The translations under genes and the position numbers were made by a program. Under the pieces are notes generated by a model. That model searched no databases. It had not been told where the DNA came from and saw nothing but the letters and a program-made list of their open reading frames with translations. Below are positions 22,433 through 34,149 of a stretch of 64,000 bases of DNA, piece by piece; the first letter of the stretch is position 1; the number at the start of each line of letters is the position of its first letter. The DNA is from Triatoma infestans (lineage: Eukaryota > Arthropoda > Insecta > Hemiptera > Reduviidae): the NCBI GenBank assembly GCA_011037195.1, contig JAAEAF010004368.1, positions 91,628 through 155,627 on the forward strand, written 5' to 3'.

Positions 22433-22813
22433 TGTAGGGGTAGTGAACCCCCACCACTCATCCACACTAACGAGTGAACCCCCACCACGCATCAGAGAGA
22501 AAGAGCCCCTCTCGAGAGAGAGGAGAGGAGAGGCCAGTTGAATATATATACGAGAGACAGAGTCAAAAGGGATATTCTGTTCACAGTCTACACTTGAATT
22601 GTACACATCGTTTAGCCACGTCAGTCAGTCTGTTCTGTTCTTGTAGTGTTAAGTATATAGTCCTTGGCAGTCAGTCATATACATATATATCAATTATATA
22701 TCTTATACCGATATTGAGGTGTTATTTATCCATCAACATCCACAACCAACATCTCCTCCTACACTATTACAGTATCCTATTTCTGTCTATTAATGCACAC
22801 TCATTCTATAACA
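22433..22813 (+). mobile_element. Candidate solo LTR (third family)
   Basis: TG..CA-bounded 381-bp stretch (TGTAGGGGTAGTG .. TTCTATAACA) with an internal direct repeat GTGAACCCCCACCAC, a GA-rich block and a TATA-like TTGAATATATATACG. This resembles LTR promoter architecture, but there is one copy only and no TSD found. Confidence 0.4.
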
Positions 22814-22871
22814 ATGTAAGAAAGTTTTAATCATCAAACATGATCTATGACTAAAAAGAACATGATATATA

Positions 22872-23366
22872 CGAGTCAAATTCAACTCTTTGCCGATCAT
22901 TCGGACTGTCAAACGACGATCTGAACGCACGAGATCGCGGATTCTGCCAACATTTTCGTCGGTTCTTGAAGATGAAGGCCTTCCCGCTGCGAGGCTCGTC
23001 TTCAATTGATTCCCTTCCTTCTGCAAACGACTTAAACCACCTAAAAACCTGTGCTCTGGACAAAACATTGTCTCTATAGGCCTGGCATAGTTTTTCAAAC
23101 GTTTCCGTTGCACTGTGCCCAAGTCTGAAGCAAAACCTGATAGCACAACGTTGCTCGTAATTGATGTCACTCATTTTTAAAACGCACTGAAAAAACCTTG
23201 CTCACAAAAAAAAGTCACTACGGACAGTGCAACAACTCTAGCATTTTCAAATTTGCACTGGACGTGTATCAGATGTTTACTTGCCCTACCACGCATGCGC
23301 CGCGTCTCCAGTGTTGCCAGATCGAACACTAGAAAATCAGTCTCATTACTTAATTTACACACCTCG
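22872..23366 (-). pseudogene. mariner element with internal deletion
   Basis: Reverse-strand derivative of the intact mariner at 47982-49298. It keeps the 5' terminal inverted repeat (23329-23366), 5' UTR and the first ~100 codons (MSDINYEQRC..., 22851-23174 frame), with one extra G that shifts frame after EDEPRSG. The coding sequence stops at TTTGACTC and joins directly to the last few bases of the element (CTCG/TA), so catalytic Asp residues and nearly all the 3' repeat are gone. TA dinucleotides flank both ends (22870-22871 and 23367-23368), so the TSD survives. 495 bp. Confidence 0.9.
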
Positions 23367-23368
23367 TA

Positions 23369-25190
23369 TAGAGGCATAGAGTGTGAATACCTTTTACGAG
23401 ACAAATATGTCTTGTAACGTACCTGGAGCCGTAATATTGAAAAAAAATCATTACCTCAGTAAACATGTTTGATGAAAATCGATGAAGAAGCGATTTTTGA
23501 GAAAATTGCTAAAAAATATTCTCTAAGTTCATTTCCGGTTCACAGATTTTGACCAAAATGGTCCTTACTGGTGGTCGCTAAAAGCATTTTTTTTTTTCTT
23601 ATTCATGTGATTTCAAACTGTTTTTCCTTTGAACACTCAATATAAACTTCATACGATCGTAATACATCCACTCACATCAGTAAATACGACTGAAGAGAAT
23701 TTAAAAAAAAAAAAAGTAAATCAAGCTCGTAATCCAGTTTGCACAAATAGAAGACTGTATTAATGTAGACAAAATAAAAAGAGAAATAGGAAGTTCAAAA
23801 ACCTTTTTTGTAATCAAAAGATATCTGTCTAGAAAAACTTTGTATTTTAATTGGCAATTATATCGCAATCACTGCTTACAATTGAAAGCATCTACAGCTA
23901 TCTAATTAAGTCCAAAGCTTTGTATAAGAAGTTACATTGGAAAATGTTTTAAGATTGAAAGGATGGGTTAAGGCAAGGGATGGAAAATTTACCAAACTAG
24001 ATCTTCTTTTTTTATCATGATAGTCTGTTTCATTTCAGATCATCGACCGGTTTTGGAAATTCACCCATCGACAAGTTTTAATCAAAATATTACATTTATT
24101 ATGTTTAGTTTTAAATTCAATTATCTAGTGTTTTTTTGTTTTTAGAAAAATGAAAAGTTCACCAACTGATAATCATAATGACAGCAACTTCATCTTCGGT
24201 CAAATGTTAAATTTTCTACGAAATCCATTGGGAAATGACCAAAAGGCTATTTCCATAGCTTGAACAGTGATATTATTACGTAATATGCATCATTAAACAA
24301 TTTTAGTATGTTAGCTCCTAACAATTGGAGATATTCCATGATTTTCTCTAATAGATGCTCAATCATTGTTCATTTTGTTCATTTCTCATGGTGATGGTTT
24401 TGAGTAATAGTTTCAATAAGTTATGAGGAGAGAGCTGGTGCCATATTACCAGCTGCTGTTTTTGATGGATTGTTGTTGGGACGTTTTGATCATTACAATG
24501 ATTTGAAATATTAGCTCTAAGTTGATTTGACACAGACATTTTCAATTGTAAAACAATATATTATGAATGTCTATATATATATATATATATATAAGCACAA
24601 GAGACATTGTTTTTAAATTTGAGCGAACTCTCTCCTTTCACTTAGCATGACTTTCCACTACTAAGTGGCTTGAAAGGAGGCTCTGGCTTGTTGCAATAGG
24701 AAACTGTAAAATAATCACTGTTTAGCACACTGTTACCATCAGGAAGTAATTAAAATAACATAAAATAAATCATAACTTATTGTAATTAAAATTTATTAAA
24801 GTATTTAATTTGAACACAACGTTTTTTAAAAGTAAATGGTTACCATTTCCAGTCAGTCTCTTGCCTCTCATTATTTCCCACATTCGTGATTCTTGCGGAG
24901 AACCTTATGCCATTCAATGATGTTAACAATCAAGTTAAGACCTAATGGTGCTGAGTGGACTGAAATGTAACTTTTTGAAATTAGATTTAAGTTTCTGGGA
25001 TAATTCTTCGTTGTGTTAACTTTTCAGAAAAGCCGGCAATTAAGCTGAATAATAAGCCTTTTGTGCATCAAAGAAGATTAGAAATAATTCCTATTATATT
25101 TCAAAATAAGTATTGATAAATCAGTAGCGACTTTGAATAGCGTGGTTTATCACCATGGAAATGAGCTAAAATCCAAAATGACAGAAATTA
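23369..25190. other. Mostly unassigned; decayed Rep1k and foldback remnants
   Basis: About 23450-23600 (minus) is a decayed Rep1k module (GCGATTTTTGAGAAAATTGC, CATTTCCGGTTCAC). 24044-24073 (minus) carries a decayed GTCGATGGG..AAAACCGGTCG motif of the foldback-end type. An (AT)n microsatellite lies at 24572-24592. No gene found. Confidence 0.45.
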
Positions 25191-25191
25191 G

Positions 25192-25225
<34 letters not shown>

Positions 25226-25226
25226 G
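25191..25226. repeat. (TTA)n microsatellite
   Basis: About twelve TTA units. Read on the minus strand this is (TAA)n, the tail type of LINE-B and LINE-C here, but no LINE sequence adjoins it. Confidence 0.8.
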
Positions 25227-25229
25227 CAT

Positions 25230-25690
25230 TCAAGTGGTGCATGAATCTGTAATGTTTTGGTGTGATGTGTATTTGTAGTAGCACGAGCGGTGTTGTAGAA
25301 AAAGGGCTTGTATGTTTGTTTGAGATAGAAGTATAAGAATAATTAAGATTCACACTGGTAGAGTGAATTAAATATATTCTCTAAGAGAATTTAAGTACTT
25401 TGAAAATCACAATAAAATCTTATAATAAATTCTTATAACTTGATACTGGTATAGCTCTGATGTTTCCACCTTGATTTGTAGCACAAGTCTGTCCTTAAAA
25501 TATCTCTTCTCTTTGTTTCTTCAATTCCTCCTCTTTGAGAAGAAGGGGTAGTACAATGCCATAATTGTTCTTGACCGTACCAGTAACTGTTTTCTTATAC
25601 CTGGGCTTGTCCTTTTGCAAGGGAATGTCAATCTTTTTCTTAATTTTGATTTATTTATAAATTAATATATTTTTATGTTTCTTTCATCCA
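25230..25690 (+). repeat. Dispersed repeat R2, copy 1
   Basis: Matches the reverse complement of 38800-39240. Shared landmarks: AGCACGAGCGGT, GATGTTTCCACCTTGAT, CAAGTCTGTCCTTAA, AAGGGGTAGTACAATGCC and TTTTGATTTATTTATAAATT. Non-coding, class unknown. The name R2 is local and does not mean the R2 retrotransposon. Confidence 0.7.
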
Positions 25691-25739
25691 TCACAAATCT
25701 GTCCATCATTAACTTATCTAAAATCCGACGTGTGATTTT

Positions 25740-26690
25740 GTGGGCATTCTTTCCCGTGTTAACTTTTTCCCTTCGGTACACAGGGACTTTAAGGACCGTT
25801 CCCACCCTCTTCGGGTATACCAGTCCCCCCGTGCAAGCAACGAGGTTGTTTTACAAGAGAAGGATGTCATCACCACGGAGAGGCTACTAGTGCAAGACTC
25901 GCCAGGGCAGAGATGCCCACCCGGGCACTCCCCCGCCCGAGGAGTGTGAAGTACTCCACTCCCAGAAGCTAGGGAGGGCACCCTGGCACGCTCTGGTAAA
26001 CCACACACACCCAGCAAATGTGCTTTCAGCTACGGGGTGGCCTTGGGTTTAATTTATATAGCGGGTCTCCTCCTGCTCAACTGGACCGCGGTCACTGGAA
26101 TTATTGTTCAAACAACGCACATTACTGTACAACTTCAGGTGCAAGCAATTATTATTATTATTCAAGGAAGGGGAGGGCGGAACCCTACGCTATCCAAAGC
26201 CTCCCTGAGCTCATATAACAACTACTGGTTCTGGAACAAAAGTCCAGGCCCAGGTTTTACCTATCTAAGTTTTACCACAGACCGAACAAATCGGACCAAA
26301 ACCTTAAAAGGACATAGCTTAAGATGTCCTCTACCGATATCTTATTCCGGCCGAAGGTCCTAAACCTAATCTCCTCACACCCCAAACAATCATTGCAAGC
26401 AATTGGTATTGGAACATAGCTTGTGCCCGTAGTTCAGTGATTCATACTCTCTGTAACGTGCTTAGCGTGACTGATTACATGCACGATGGATCATGCCATG
26501 TACTATTCCGGTTCATTGCCTCAACTACAGAAGTGCAGTAACCAAGGATACTTACAGGCAACCCTGCAAGGGGAAAGGAACATGATGGGGATGGTCGGGG
26601 TGAGGGAATCTCCACCCTGGAGAGTTAGAGGCTGATTGCACCCCGAAGAGTGGACGATGGTGATGCCATATGCCCACATCCCATATTTTT
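25740..26690. repeat. GC-rich unclassified repeat, interrupted by LINE-B
   Basis: A markedly GC-rich block in an AT-rich window. Part of it (about 25880-25990, minus strand: CCTAGCTTCTGG..GTGGAGTACTT..GGGCATCTCTGC) recurs, diverged, at 34150-34300. LINE-B 3' sequence is inserted at 26151-26393. About 26405-26690 is also GC-rich (AACCCTGCAAGGGGAAAGG) and may be the continuation. ORFs up to about 108 codons show no recognisable domain. It may be a 5' UTR-like part of a LINE or a decayed gene. Confidence 0.45.
26151..26393 (-). mobile_element. LINE-B 3' end, heavily 5'-truncated
   Basis: 243 bp matching the 3' end of the 58 kb LINE-B: CCTACGCTATCCAAAGCCTC, ACCTTAAAAGGACATAGC. The (ATT)n at its left edge is the (TAA)n tail in reverse. 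An exact 11-bp TSD TGCAAGCAATT lies at 26140-26150 and 26394-26404. Confidence 0.9.
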
Positions 26691-27205
26691 ATGTTTAGCA
26701 TAACTGAAAGGGGAAAAAATCACAGTAAGTTCAAACTTATTATTTGGCTTTACATGGATGGGAATAAAGTTAACGTCAAAATCAGCCTCCAACCGGAAAT
26801 ACTGAAAGTTTATTGCTGTATTTCTTGAAAACGGCTCAGTAGACTTTCTTTAAGTTTGGTATATCAACTATGTACCTATATAAAAAGCTATATAACTTTT
26901 ATTGGAAACATTTTTCCGGTCACATTCATTTTAGAGGTGGCTTAGGGGAGGGATAAAGTTAGAGTTTTCTCTAAACTTTCATTCCAATATTTTATACGAT
27001 TCTATCGTATGTCCGAAATTTTGTGTTTGAAAAAAATCTGCTTACCGAAAGTAGGACTTTTTGTTCGGCTAATTATAATTCGGATTCACATATTTATAGT
27101 TTCAGTTAATATATGTGAATTTGCAACTATGTAATACGGATTAATAAACAGTATAAAAATTGCAGTGAGAAGAAGTCGGGTGTGTTTCACACCAGATTTT
27201 TTTTA
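26691..27205 (+). repeat. Decayed Rep1k
   Basis: Has the internal block (AGTTCAAACTTATTATTTGG), AACCGGAAATACTG, AACGGCTCAGTAGACTTTC and the intact-looking 3' end GTGTTTCACACCAGATTTT. The 5' hairpin and TG tract are absent. Confidence 0.65.
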
Positions 27206-28119
27206 TATTTTTTTTATTATAAATAAGAGAAAGTAAAAAACAAAAACAGATACAAAAAAATGAAAAGAAAAAAAACAAGGTGTTGTTTAATTAGTATAGC
27301 TTTCTTCTGCTTCTTTTTTTTGTAAGCATAATAAGAAATGTAGCGCCAAGCAGTAAAGGCACTTGTTTACAAAGAATGGTGAGTAAAAATAAAGTATAAA
27401 CTCCTCACTTCTACGTTATAAATGGTGATGAAAAGGGTGTACTAAGCTTTTATATCATGGTACACAATTAGAAGGGTTGAGTTTTCCCTTTACTTCTATA
27501 CAACATTAGTATAAAAAGGAATATGAGTGTCGTGGAGTTTGGGTTGTTAGGAAAAGGAGGTTGGGTTCACTCTTTTCTTATTATCTTCTTGTTTTTACAC
27601 TCATATATCTCTCTTCCATTCTTTACAGCCACTATTGTCCAATCATGGCTCATTAGGTAAACCAATAAACAAACTTTATGTTACTACGAAAATAATGGAG
27701 CTAGGTTAGGTCTAATGGTTTGAATTTTTGTCTAGTATTTCTATAATAGTTTTTTTTCCTTGTTAGTATTTGTAAGTTATTGTACAATTTGGCTTCTATT
27801 AATCTTCGAGATACTATTAAGTACAATATATATGCTATACTCTGCTAAAGCTTCTATTTACCCGTTACACTCGTTTTTTTTTGTTTTTTCTTTTAACAAT
27901 TTTACTTGCTTTTGGAATTGTACAAATTTCACATATAATTGAAAATGTACATAAATACATCCAAATTCTAATTAGACAAAACAAAGAACCGTAAACAAAT
28001 CCAGTAAACAGACGTTTTTCAAATTCGGGAATTTGACAACACATTAAATTCTTATTAATACTATATTGACCTTAGATTATATTGTTATAGATGACTATTG
28101 TACTACGAACTAAAGATGG
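27206..28119. other. Unassigned AT-rich spacer
   Basis: Several short ORFs of about 60 codons without domains. Nothing recognised. Confidence 0.4.
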
Positions 28120-28305
28120 AACCATCTCACAGGGCACTGCCGGTCTTCAAGCCGTGTTCTCTAGGCTACAGACAACACTGCCCATCACCGGACAGAGAGC
28201 TGTAGAGATTGCTAGGAAGAGAAAATCTAAAGGCCGCTTGCTTGATTCAAAACCGGGGCCGCCGCGTTGCTAGTCCAGCGCGCTAGTACTGAGTTGATCC
28301 CTTTC
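28120..28305 (-). mobile_element. tRNA-derived SINE, 3'-truncated copy
   Basis: On the minus strand it aligns with the SINE at 56427-56685: GCGCGCTGGACTAGCAAC (after a degraded A box), CGGCGGCCCCGGTTTTG (B-box region), TCTTCCTAGCAATCTC, GTCCGGTGATGGGCAGTG, GAGAACACGG, CAGTGCCCTG. The LINE-like 3' tail is missing. More diverged than the 56 kb copy. Confidence 0.8.
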
Positions 28306-28384
28306 TTGTCTACAAAGCCCTATCTATCACTGGTAAAAATTTTTTGACAGAATTGTTAACTGTCTGATTAGAATTTTAGAAATG

Positions 28385-29145
28385 TCGGACGAAAGACTAC
28401 CTAAGTTAAGTTTCTTAAGCTTGATCAACTGGAATAGACAGGCAAATAACAATAGTGAATTGAATTGGGCTAGTCAAATGTAAAATCTTTTTATATCTGT
28501 CGGAGATGATAATGTTTGGGAAAATCTGAATTATGACGTGTTAAAAAACCATAGAAATGCTTTAATTGAAAAAATGCGTAACCATTCATTTTCTAAAGAT
28601 CTAGTTAGTGTATTAAATTCCAAGTACTGTCCTAATGTACAGACTAATTTCTTCCTTAAATTTTGAAGAGCACTACATTAACTTTGAATGTCATCTAATG
28701 GAAATTAGACTAATCAGCCAGCTGAGAGTCTCAAATAAAAATCTCTGTAAGCTTACGTATAAAGGGGAATTTTTTACTCTAGATAATAGTCAATTTTGCC
28801 CGATATGTAATTATAAAGAGGCTGACGATCTAGCGCATTTTCTTTTTCGCTGCCCATGCTTTGTGAAATTAAGAAAATCATATCTTGAACCATTGTGTTT
28901 GACCTCTGATACTGTAGTTGATATTTTAGATATAAAAAATAAGCGTCATCTGAGTAGTCTTTTCGATTATGTCAAAGGCTCTCTTATGCTAAGAAAATAT
29001 GTCTTAGAAGAAAGTTCACTTTAATTACTGCAGTTGAAATGGATTTTTAGAGACTAGCTTGTTATACGTGCATATATTTGTAGATATATCAATTGTATTC
29101 TTCCAAACTTCTTTTTACATTAAGTTTTTGCAAATAAATAAATGA
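28385..29145 (+). pseudogene. LINE-F relative, 3' end only
   Basis: Two frames encode the C-terminal region of a non-LTR polyprotein, similar to 43600-44254: MSDERLPKLSFLSLINWNRQ, a stop, NLFISVGDD..., then YRLISSLNFEEHYINFECHL..., CPICNYKEADDLAHFLFRCP (zinc-knuckle) and LFDYVKGSLMLR (28635-29024). Protein-level similarity to the 41-44 kb copy is clear but moderate, so these are different subfamilies. It ends with an AAATAAATAAATG tail at about 29128. 5'-truncated. Confidence 0.8.
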
Positions 29146-29429
29146 AAATAATCCCTTACTTCTCCCTTGGCTTACGCCAATTAACTAAGAACGGAGACTC
29201 TACTTTGTGTATTGTGTTTGTCCTTGTCTGTAAAGTGTAGAAGGTATGTAGTATTAACTGGATTGCGTATTGTTCTGACGAAGTGCATGGAGTATTGAGC
29301 TATGGTAATCTGTGGAGTCGCTACTTGCCAAGTAACTTGCGGGTAATATTAACCTTAGAATCGTATAATATATTGAAATGATACTTTGGAGGAAAGCTAA
29401 CGTCAATCTTTCCCCCCCCAAAAAAAAGA

Positions 29430-29830
29430 AATCCTTAAATGAATTTTCCCACAAATATATTTTTAAATAAAAATTGTAGCTTTTTTTTATGGTTTAAATA
29501 TGCCAAGTTTAAAGAAAATCATTAGAGCCGTTTTCAAGAAAAATGATGAAGAAAACTGAAACACCTATTCAGTCGTTCTTTCGACCGACCAATTTTCACC
29601 AATAAATCTTACAGTCGCGTACTCTGATACCACTTAAATGAAATGCCAAGTTTCAGCTTCTTGCAGTTATTGGTTTTTGAGTTATTCTTACCAAACCCAA
29701 CTATCCATAAACATAACCCCACCAATTTCTAAAAGTCACTTTTTCGATTTCGGTTTTTCAAAACATTTATCGTGAAAACTAATTTTTTGGAAATTTGACG
29801 TGATCTCCAATACTTCAAAATATAGGTTTA
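29430..29830 (-). repeat. Decayed Rep1k
   Basis: Blocks in reverse order: CCTTAAATGAATTTTCCCAC, AGTTTAAAGAAAATCATTAG, AATGCCAAGTTTCAGC, AAAGTCACTTTTTCGAT and ATCTCCAATACTTC. The hairpin end is lost. Confidence 0.6.
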
Positions 29831-30673
29831 ATAATTAAAGTTTTTTTGGGGGGGCTGAGATAGCGTCATTGGTTTGATATACGCCAACTTTTCGTCCACA
29901 TTGTAATAGCTTCTTCCTGGTGGATTTTGATTTGATTACATGACCAACACTGGCAAGAAAGTGTGTGGATGATTATAAAACAAAGCATTAGAAGGACAGG
30001 AAGCCTTACTTCTCCCACCATTTTGCAAGTAAATAGTTGTACATAATAGGCGGGGCCTAGCTTACTTTCTTGCGGGTAATTGGTTGCTGGATGACAAGGT
30101 CTAAGATCACTTATACATTTACAATCTCCCTGACAACACATATTTACATATCCCAGAAAAATAAGTTTTTTTTTCACTTTATTAAACTTTATTGTTTTGT
30201 ATACAAAAAACCGGGTTTACTATGCCCTCTATTGATGAAGATAGTTACGAAAAAATATCATGGTCTGATTGTCACTATTAAAAAACAACTGTTAATCAGG
30301 TACAGTATTCTTTGGTAACGATCGTATCTATCGGTGAGCTATGTATTGAGATCTGGCATGACCCTTTCATGTACCACTATGTACTCTTTCTTCTCTGATG
30401 TCAAAACCACAACCTTACGTTACTTAACAAAGTTACAGTCAGTTTGTTTTTCCACGTGATGAACAGGATCTTACCTTAGCAATTGTTTTTCCTTAATTAA
30501 TCTCGGTTTATTTTTTTTTTGTCTTGGCAAACATTTTCTAATTCCTATAATGGTGCCTATAAGGAAATACTTCATCATTAATAGAATATTATAATCACGA
30601 GTCTATTATAAACATCTAATAATTAAAAAGAGAACACTAAATTGATATATCGCTACCTTTTTTTGTAGAAATG
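29831..30673. other. Unassigned spacer
   Basis: Contains an ORF of about 103 codons on the minus strand (29866-30177) without a recognisable domain, probably chance. Nothing else seen. Confidence 0.4.
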
Positions 30674-30684
30674 AATGAACAATG

Positions 30685-31839
30685 AGGTGCAAGGGAGAAT
30701 GGGTGCGAACCTTTCGGAGGGGACCACACCAGGATCGAGGAGGAGATTTGGCGAGCGAACCGATTTCTGCTATCGGAACTTGATGAGACGAGCAAGAAAT
30801 GGGGCTTTGAGAGGGATTATGAGATTACTATTGGCAGTATAGGGGAAGATAACCTTACGAGGCCAACGGAGGTGGGTAACGGCATTATTCGCTGCTATTC
30901 AGATGGCTCTAGGCAGGAGGGGACTGGCCTGTCAGGAGCGCGAGCATGGCTGCAAGAGTTGGATAGAGGGAGTTCGGTGGCCTTGGGTGGATTGGCCACT
31001 GTCTTCTAGTCCGAGGTGGTGGGCATTATTGAATGCTGCCACCTTGTGGGGGAGTGGCTAGGAGAGTTTAAGGAAGTGCGGAGTTTCTCCGATAGTCAAG
31101 CCGCACTAAGGGCTTTGAGCAAGCCTTGGTGGAGTTCGAAATTAGTGGGAGAATGTAGGAGAAGGCTTACCGCTTTGGCTCGGAGGGATAAGGTGCATCT
31201 CTATTGGATACCGGACATGCGGGTATAGAGGGCAATGAGAGGGCGGGTCGGCTGGCCAGGGAGGGATCATCATTACCATTTTGTGGTCCTGAACCAGCCC
31301 GACCACAAAATGATGGAAACGACAAAGACGTTTCGCGACAAACAGATTAGACTTTGGGAGACGAAAGCTTTGGAGAAACGCTGGGGGAATACGCAGGGGT
31401 GCCTCCAAGCCAAAAGATTCATAAAGGCAAGTAAGCAGGGAACTTCGTAGTATCTCCTGTCCCTCAGTAGGACGGGTTTGAGGACCTTGGTAGGGATAGT
31501 GATTGGACACTAGTGTGTCCAGTCACTTGTTTAACATAGGGAGGACGTCGAGTCCCATTTGTCAGAACTGCGATGATGGAGTTAGGGAAACGGTGTATCA
31601 CTACTTATGTCAGTGTCCCCGTTTCGCTGGGAATAGGTTTTGTATATTTGGGAGGATACCACTCTCGCAGGATTGCCTGGGCGAGTTGGAGTTTAGGGAT
31701 ATCTTGGGATATTGTAGATTAACCGGTAGGTTACCGGGGGAGATTAATTAAGGGGTCATGGGAGGTATCGGGAGGATAAGAGCCACATAGGCTTAGGTCC
31801 CGCGCCTTTGGGCACCCGACTGATAATAATAATAATAAT
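30685..31839 (+). pseudogene. 5'-truncated LINE-C with RNase H remnant, (TAA)n tail
   Basis: Frames give RCYSDGSRQEGTG (RNase H first Asp region), SEVVGIIECC (Glu replaced by Ser-Glu context), FSDSQAALRALS, VHLYWIPDMRV (His region degraded), then TSVSSHLFNIGRTSSPICQN and CDDGVRETVYHYLCQCPRFAG (zinc-knuckle). Broken by frameshifts and a stop near 31008. It ends in (TAA)n at about 31823. Near-exact 11-bp TSD: AATGAACAATG (30674-30684) and AATGAGCAATG (31840-31850). Related to, but distinct from, LINE-A and LINE-B; I-group by RNase H and tail. Confidence 0.85.
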
Positions 31840-31850
31840 AATGAGCAATG

Positions 31851-32189
31851 GTAAAAAAACAAACCTTACGGTGAATCTGGAGTGAAATTTCAGACACTCA
31901 CATGAATTACTTGATGACATTCTTATTCATTAATACAATTATAGAATTGATAACAGACATAGATATTTTTATTTAATCCTAACATAATTATAGTGATAAT
32001 AGAAATACTTGTAAATTTCCATCGAAGTGATTACGTTGTAGTTCAGTAAAAAGGGTCAATAACATTGAACAAATTTTTACAGATTAACATTCACAGATTC
32101 TTTTGAAATCAATTTTATTGCGGGAAAATGTCTCAAATAAAAGTGATACATTTATTATCTTTGTAGTAGGTTTCCTAAGTTTAAAGACA
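31851..32189. other. Unassigned spacer
   Basis: AT-rich; no feature except a faint Rep1k-like AGTTTAAAGACATCATAATA at its end. Confidence 0.4.
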
Positions 32190-32495
32190 TCATAATATCA
32201 CAGATATTTTCCAACAGTTATTTATTTGATAGCCTGCTTCTTTTTGTAGTCATCGACCGGTTTCGGGCGTTCGTACATCATCAGTTTTTGTCATTACATT
32301 TTTAACATACATTTGCACAGAGCAAATTTAGTTTATAAATTCAGAGTGATAACATAGATTTGCTCTGTGCAAATCTATGTTATCACACTGTTTGACAAAA
32401 AAGTATCCTGATGATGGGCGAACATCCGAAACCAGTCAATGACCACAAAAAAGAAGCAGGCTATCACGGAAAATATCTCTGATGCTTTCTAGTTC
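32190..32495. mobile_element. Short foldback element with hammerhead-like ends
   Basis: Inverted arms: GATATTTTCC, GATAGCCTGCTTCTTTTT and CGACCGGTTTCGG..CATCATCAG on the left against CCTGATGATGGGCGAAC, CGAAACCAGTC, AAAAAGAAGCAGGCTATC, GGAAAATATC on the right. An inner inverted pair (GATAACATAGATTTGC / GCAAATCTATGTTATC) forms the apex. About 300 bp, non-coding. Confidence 0.75.
32408..32437 (+). ncRNA. Hammerhead-like motif, right arm of the foldback
   Basis: CTGATGA, one base, GGGCG..CATCC, then GAAACCAGTC. The mirror version in the left arm (32254-32283, minus) keeps ACGCCC and GAAACCGGTC. Neither arm alone has a perfect stem, but the two halves (GGGCG in one, CGCCC in the other) would pair, suggesting decay from a paired ancestor. 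Confidence 0.35.
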
Positions 32496-33000
32496 TGCGG
32501 AACCAATCACAATAATGAAATATCATAATAGCTAATTTAAAGAAAATTAAAAAAAAAAAAACCGTTCAGTAAAATCGTACTTCCGGTTAAACAATTTTCT
32601 TTAAATTTGGTATGCTAGCAATATATTTAAGTACTTTAATATTACATAGTAATTCTTTTGTGGTAAAGTGCACCGCAACCAAGAGAGGGTCTATTATGCC
32701 AGCCAGAATTTGCCAAAGGAGAGAATATTAAAAAAACAGCACCTCTTTCAAATCTAGATTTCTGAGGAATCTCAGGATCTGGGAAGGTTCTAGGGAGATA
32801 TAAGGTCCGTCCCTGCCTGGTAACTACCAAAGCTTCCAATTCTTCTGTAGATGATCAGTGCGTTAGAGGAGGTATATTAGACTTTCCTCCATTTTCCTAC
32901 AGAATCTACATGCTATCATGTCTACAATGCCTCGTGAAGAAACCCGTAAGCATGCGAAATCTATCTTTACTTAAATTGATTTAACACGCTTCAAATCTCA
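32496..33000 (-). pseudogene. Decayed LINE-A 3' end, next to a Rep1k scrap
   Basis: 32642-33000 aligns with 10590-10870 of LINE-A in the same orientation: TCTGAGGAATCTCAGGATC, GCCTGGTAACTACC, CCTACAGAATCTACATGC, GTGAAGAAACCCG. No open frame. About 32540-32640 is a decayed Rep1k module (GTACTTCCGGTTAAAC). Confidence 0.65.
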
Positions 33001-33039
33001 AGATTCTTAGCTCGCCACAGACCTGATATTATTATAGGT

Positions 33040-33390
33040 TATAATAATCATAATTTTACTGAAGTGGTATTTTAGAGAAAACCTTAAGAACCTGTACAGA
33101 AATTCATTTTTCTTGGAAAATTGCTTCAAATAAAAAGGACAGGCATTTATGTATTTAATGTAGATAGTTATTAAGTTTAAACAAAAATCTTTGGAACCGT
33201 TTTTGAGAATATCATAAAAAATTGGAAAAAAAAAAAAATCATTTCGTGACGTTGCACTACCGGCTGATGGAGTTTTTGAAACCTTCGTGTCAAATGAGTT
33301 TGGAATACCAAGATGGAATATCAACTTTTTGTTTCTGAAATATCAGATTCGAAAATTTGACGCTATCGCAATACTTTATTCTAGGAAAAG
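33040..33390 (-). repeat. Decayed Rep1k
   Basis: Reverse-order blocks CAGAAATTCATTTTTCTTGG, AGTTTAAACAAAAATCTTTG, GCACTACCGGCTGATGG, ACTTTTTGTTTCTG and GAAAATTTGACGCTATCGC. Confidence 0.6.
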
Positions 33391-34149
33391 AAACTACTAT
33401 TAGTATTTTAAGTAAACTATTATTAGATAGTATGATAGTATTTTTTAAGTTAAATGTATATATTATTATTCTTAAAAGATTTAATTTACAATTTCTTAAA
33501 AAGAAAACTCTAAACTTCAGTCCGTTGAGTATATAGACAAATTTTAAGACTGTTCGCTTCGAGACCTTGAGCGCAAAGGATTCACTAAAGACAAATAACA
33601 ATAAAGGGGGTTATACACGACACTAAGATTTATCACAACACTATTATAATTCATATCTAAGTATCATTGTTGCTAATTATCCAAAACTGTATAGAACTTA
33701 GATCATGGTTTGTACAATAAACCACTCATACTCCAATGTTATAGTGATGCCAGAGGCACCATGCACAAGCCACATCCTTCACTATCGTAAACACTCCTTG
33801 TCTACTTAGTTCTCCTAAGCCCGTCTCTACATTTAAACAAGATCCGGCCAGATTTTAACTCCACCCAACCCTTTCATACTCAAACCTTGGCTATACTAAC
33901 TTCTACTAATATATATATATATATAACTTCCTGCCTATACAGATTTACTGATAAACATTTATGCTTTACAACATTTTGTTGGGAAAAACTTTCCCAAATC
34001 TTGCCCTTTCATAAATTACAATAATAATATAATATTACCGTTTTACTGCTTTGTATAATGTTGCAATGCTTTTAATAAAATTATCATGATTTCCTAGAAA
34101 ATGGTTGCAACGATTTTCTTTAAACTTCGAATACTATCTACACAATATA
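33391..34149. other. Unassigned spacer
   Basis: AT-rich. A small Rep1k scrap (ACGATTTTCTTTAAACTTCG) at about 34112-34131. No gene seen. Confidence 0.4.

Noticed and set aside
25150..25353. ORF with a poly-Asn run
   Set aside because: The Asn run is the (TTA)n microsatellite read in reverse.
32190..32495. Rho-independent terminator-like hairpin
   Set aside because: It is a ~300-bp foldback in eukaryotic DNA, not a bacterial terminator.
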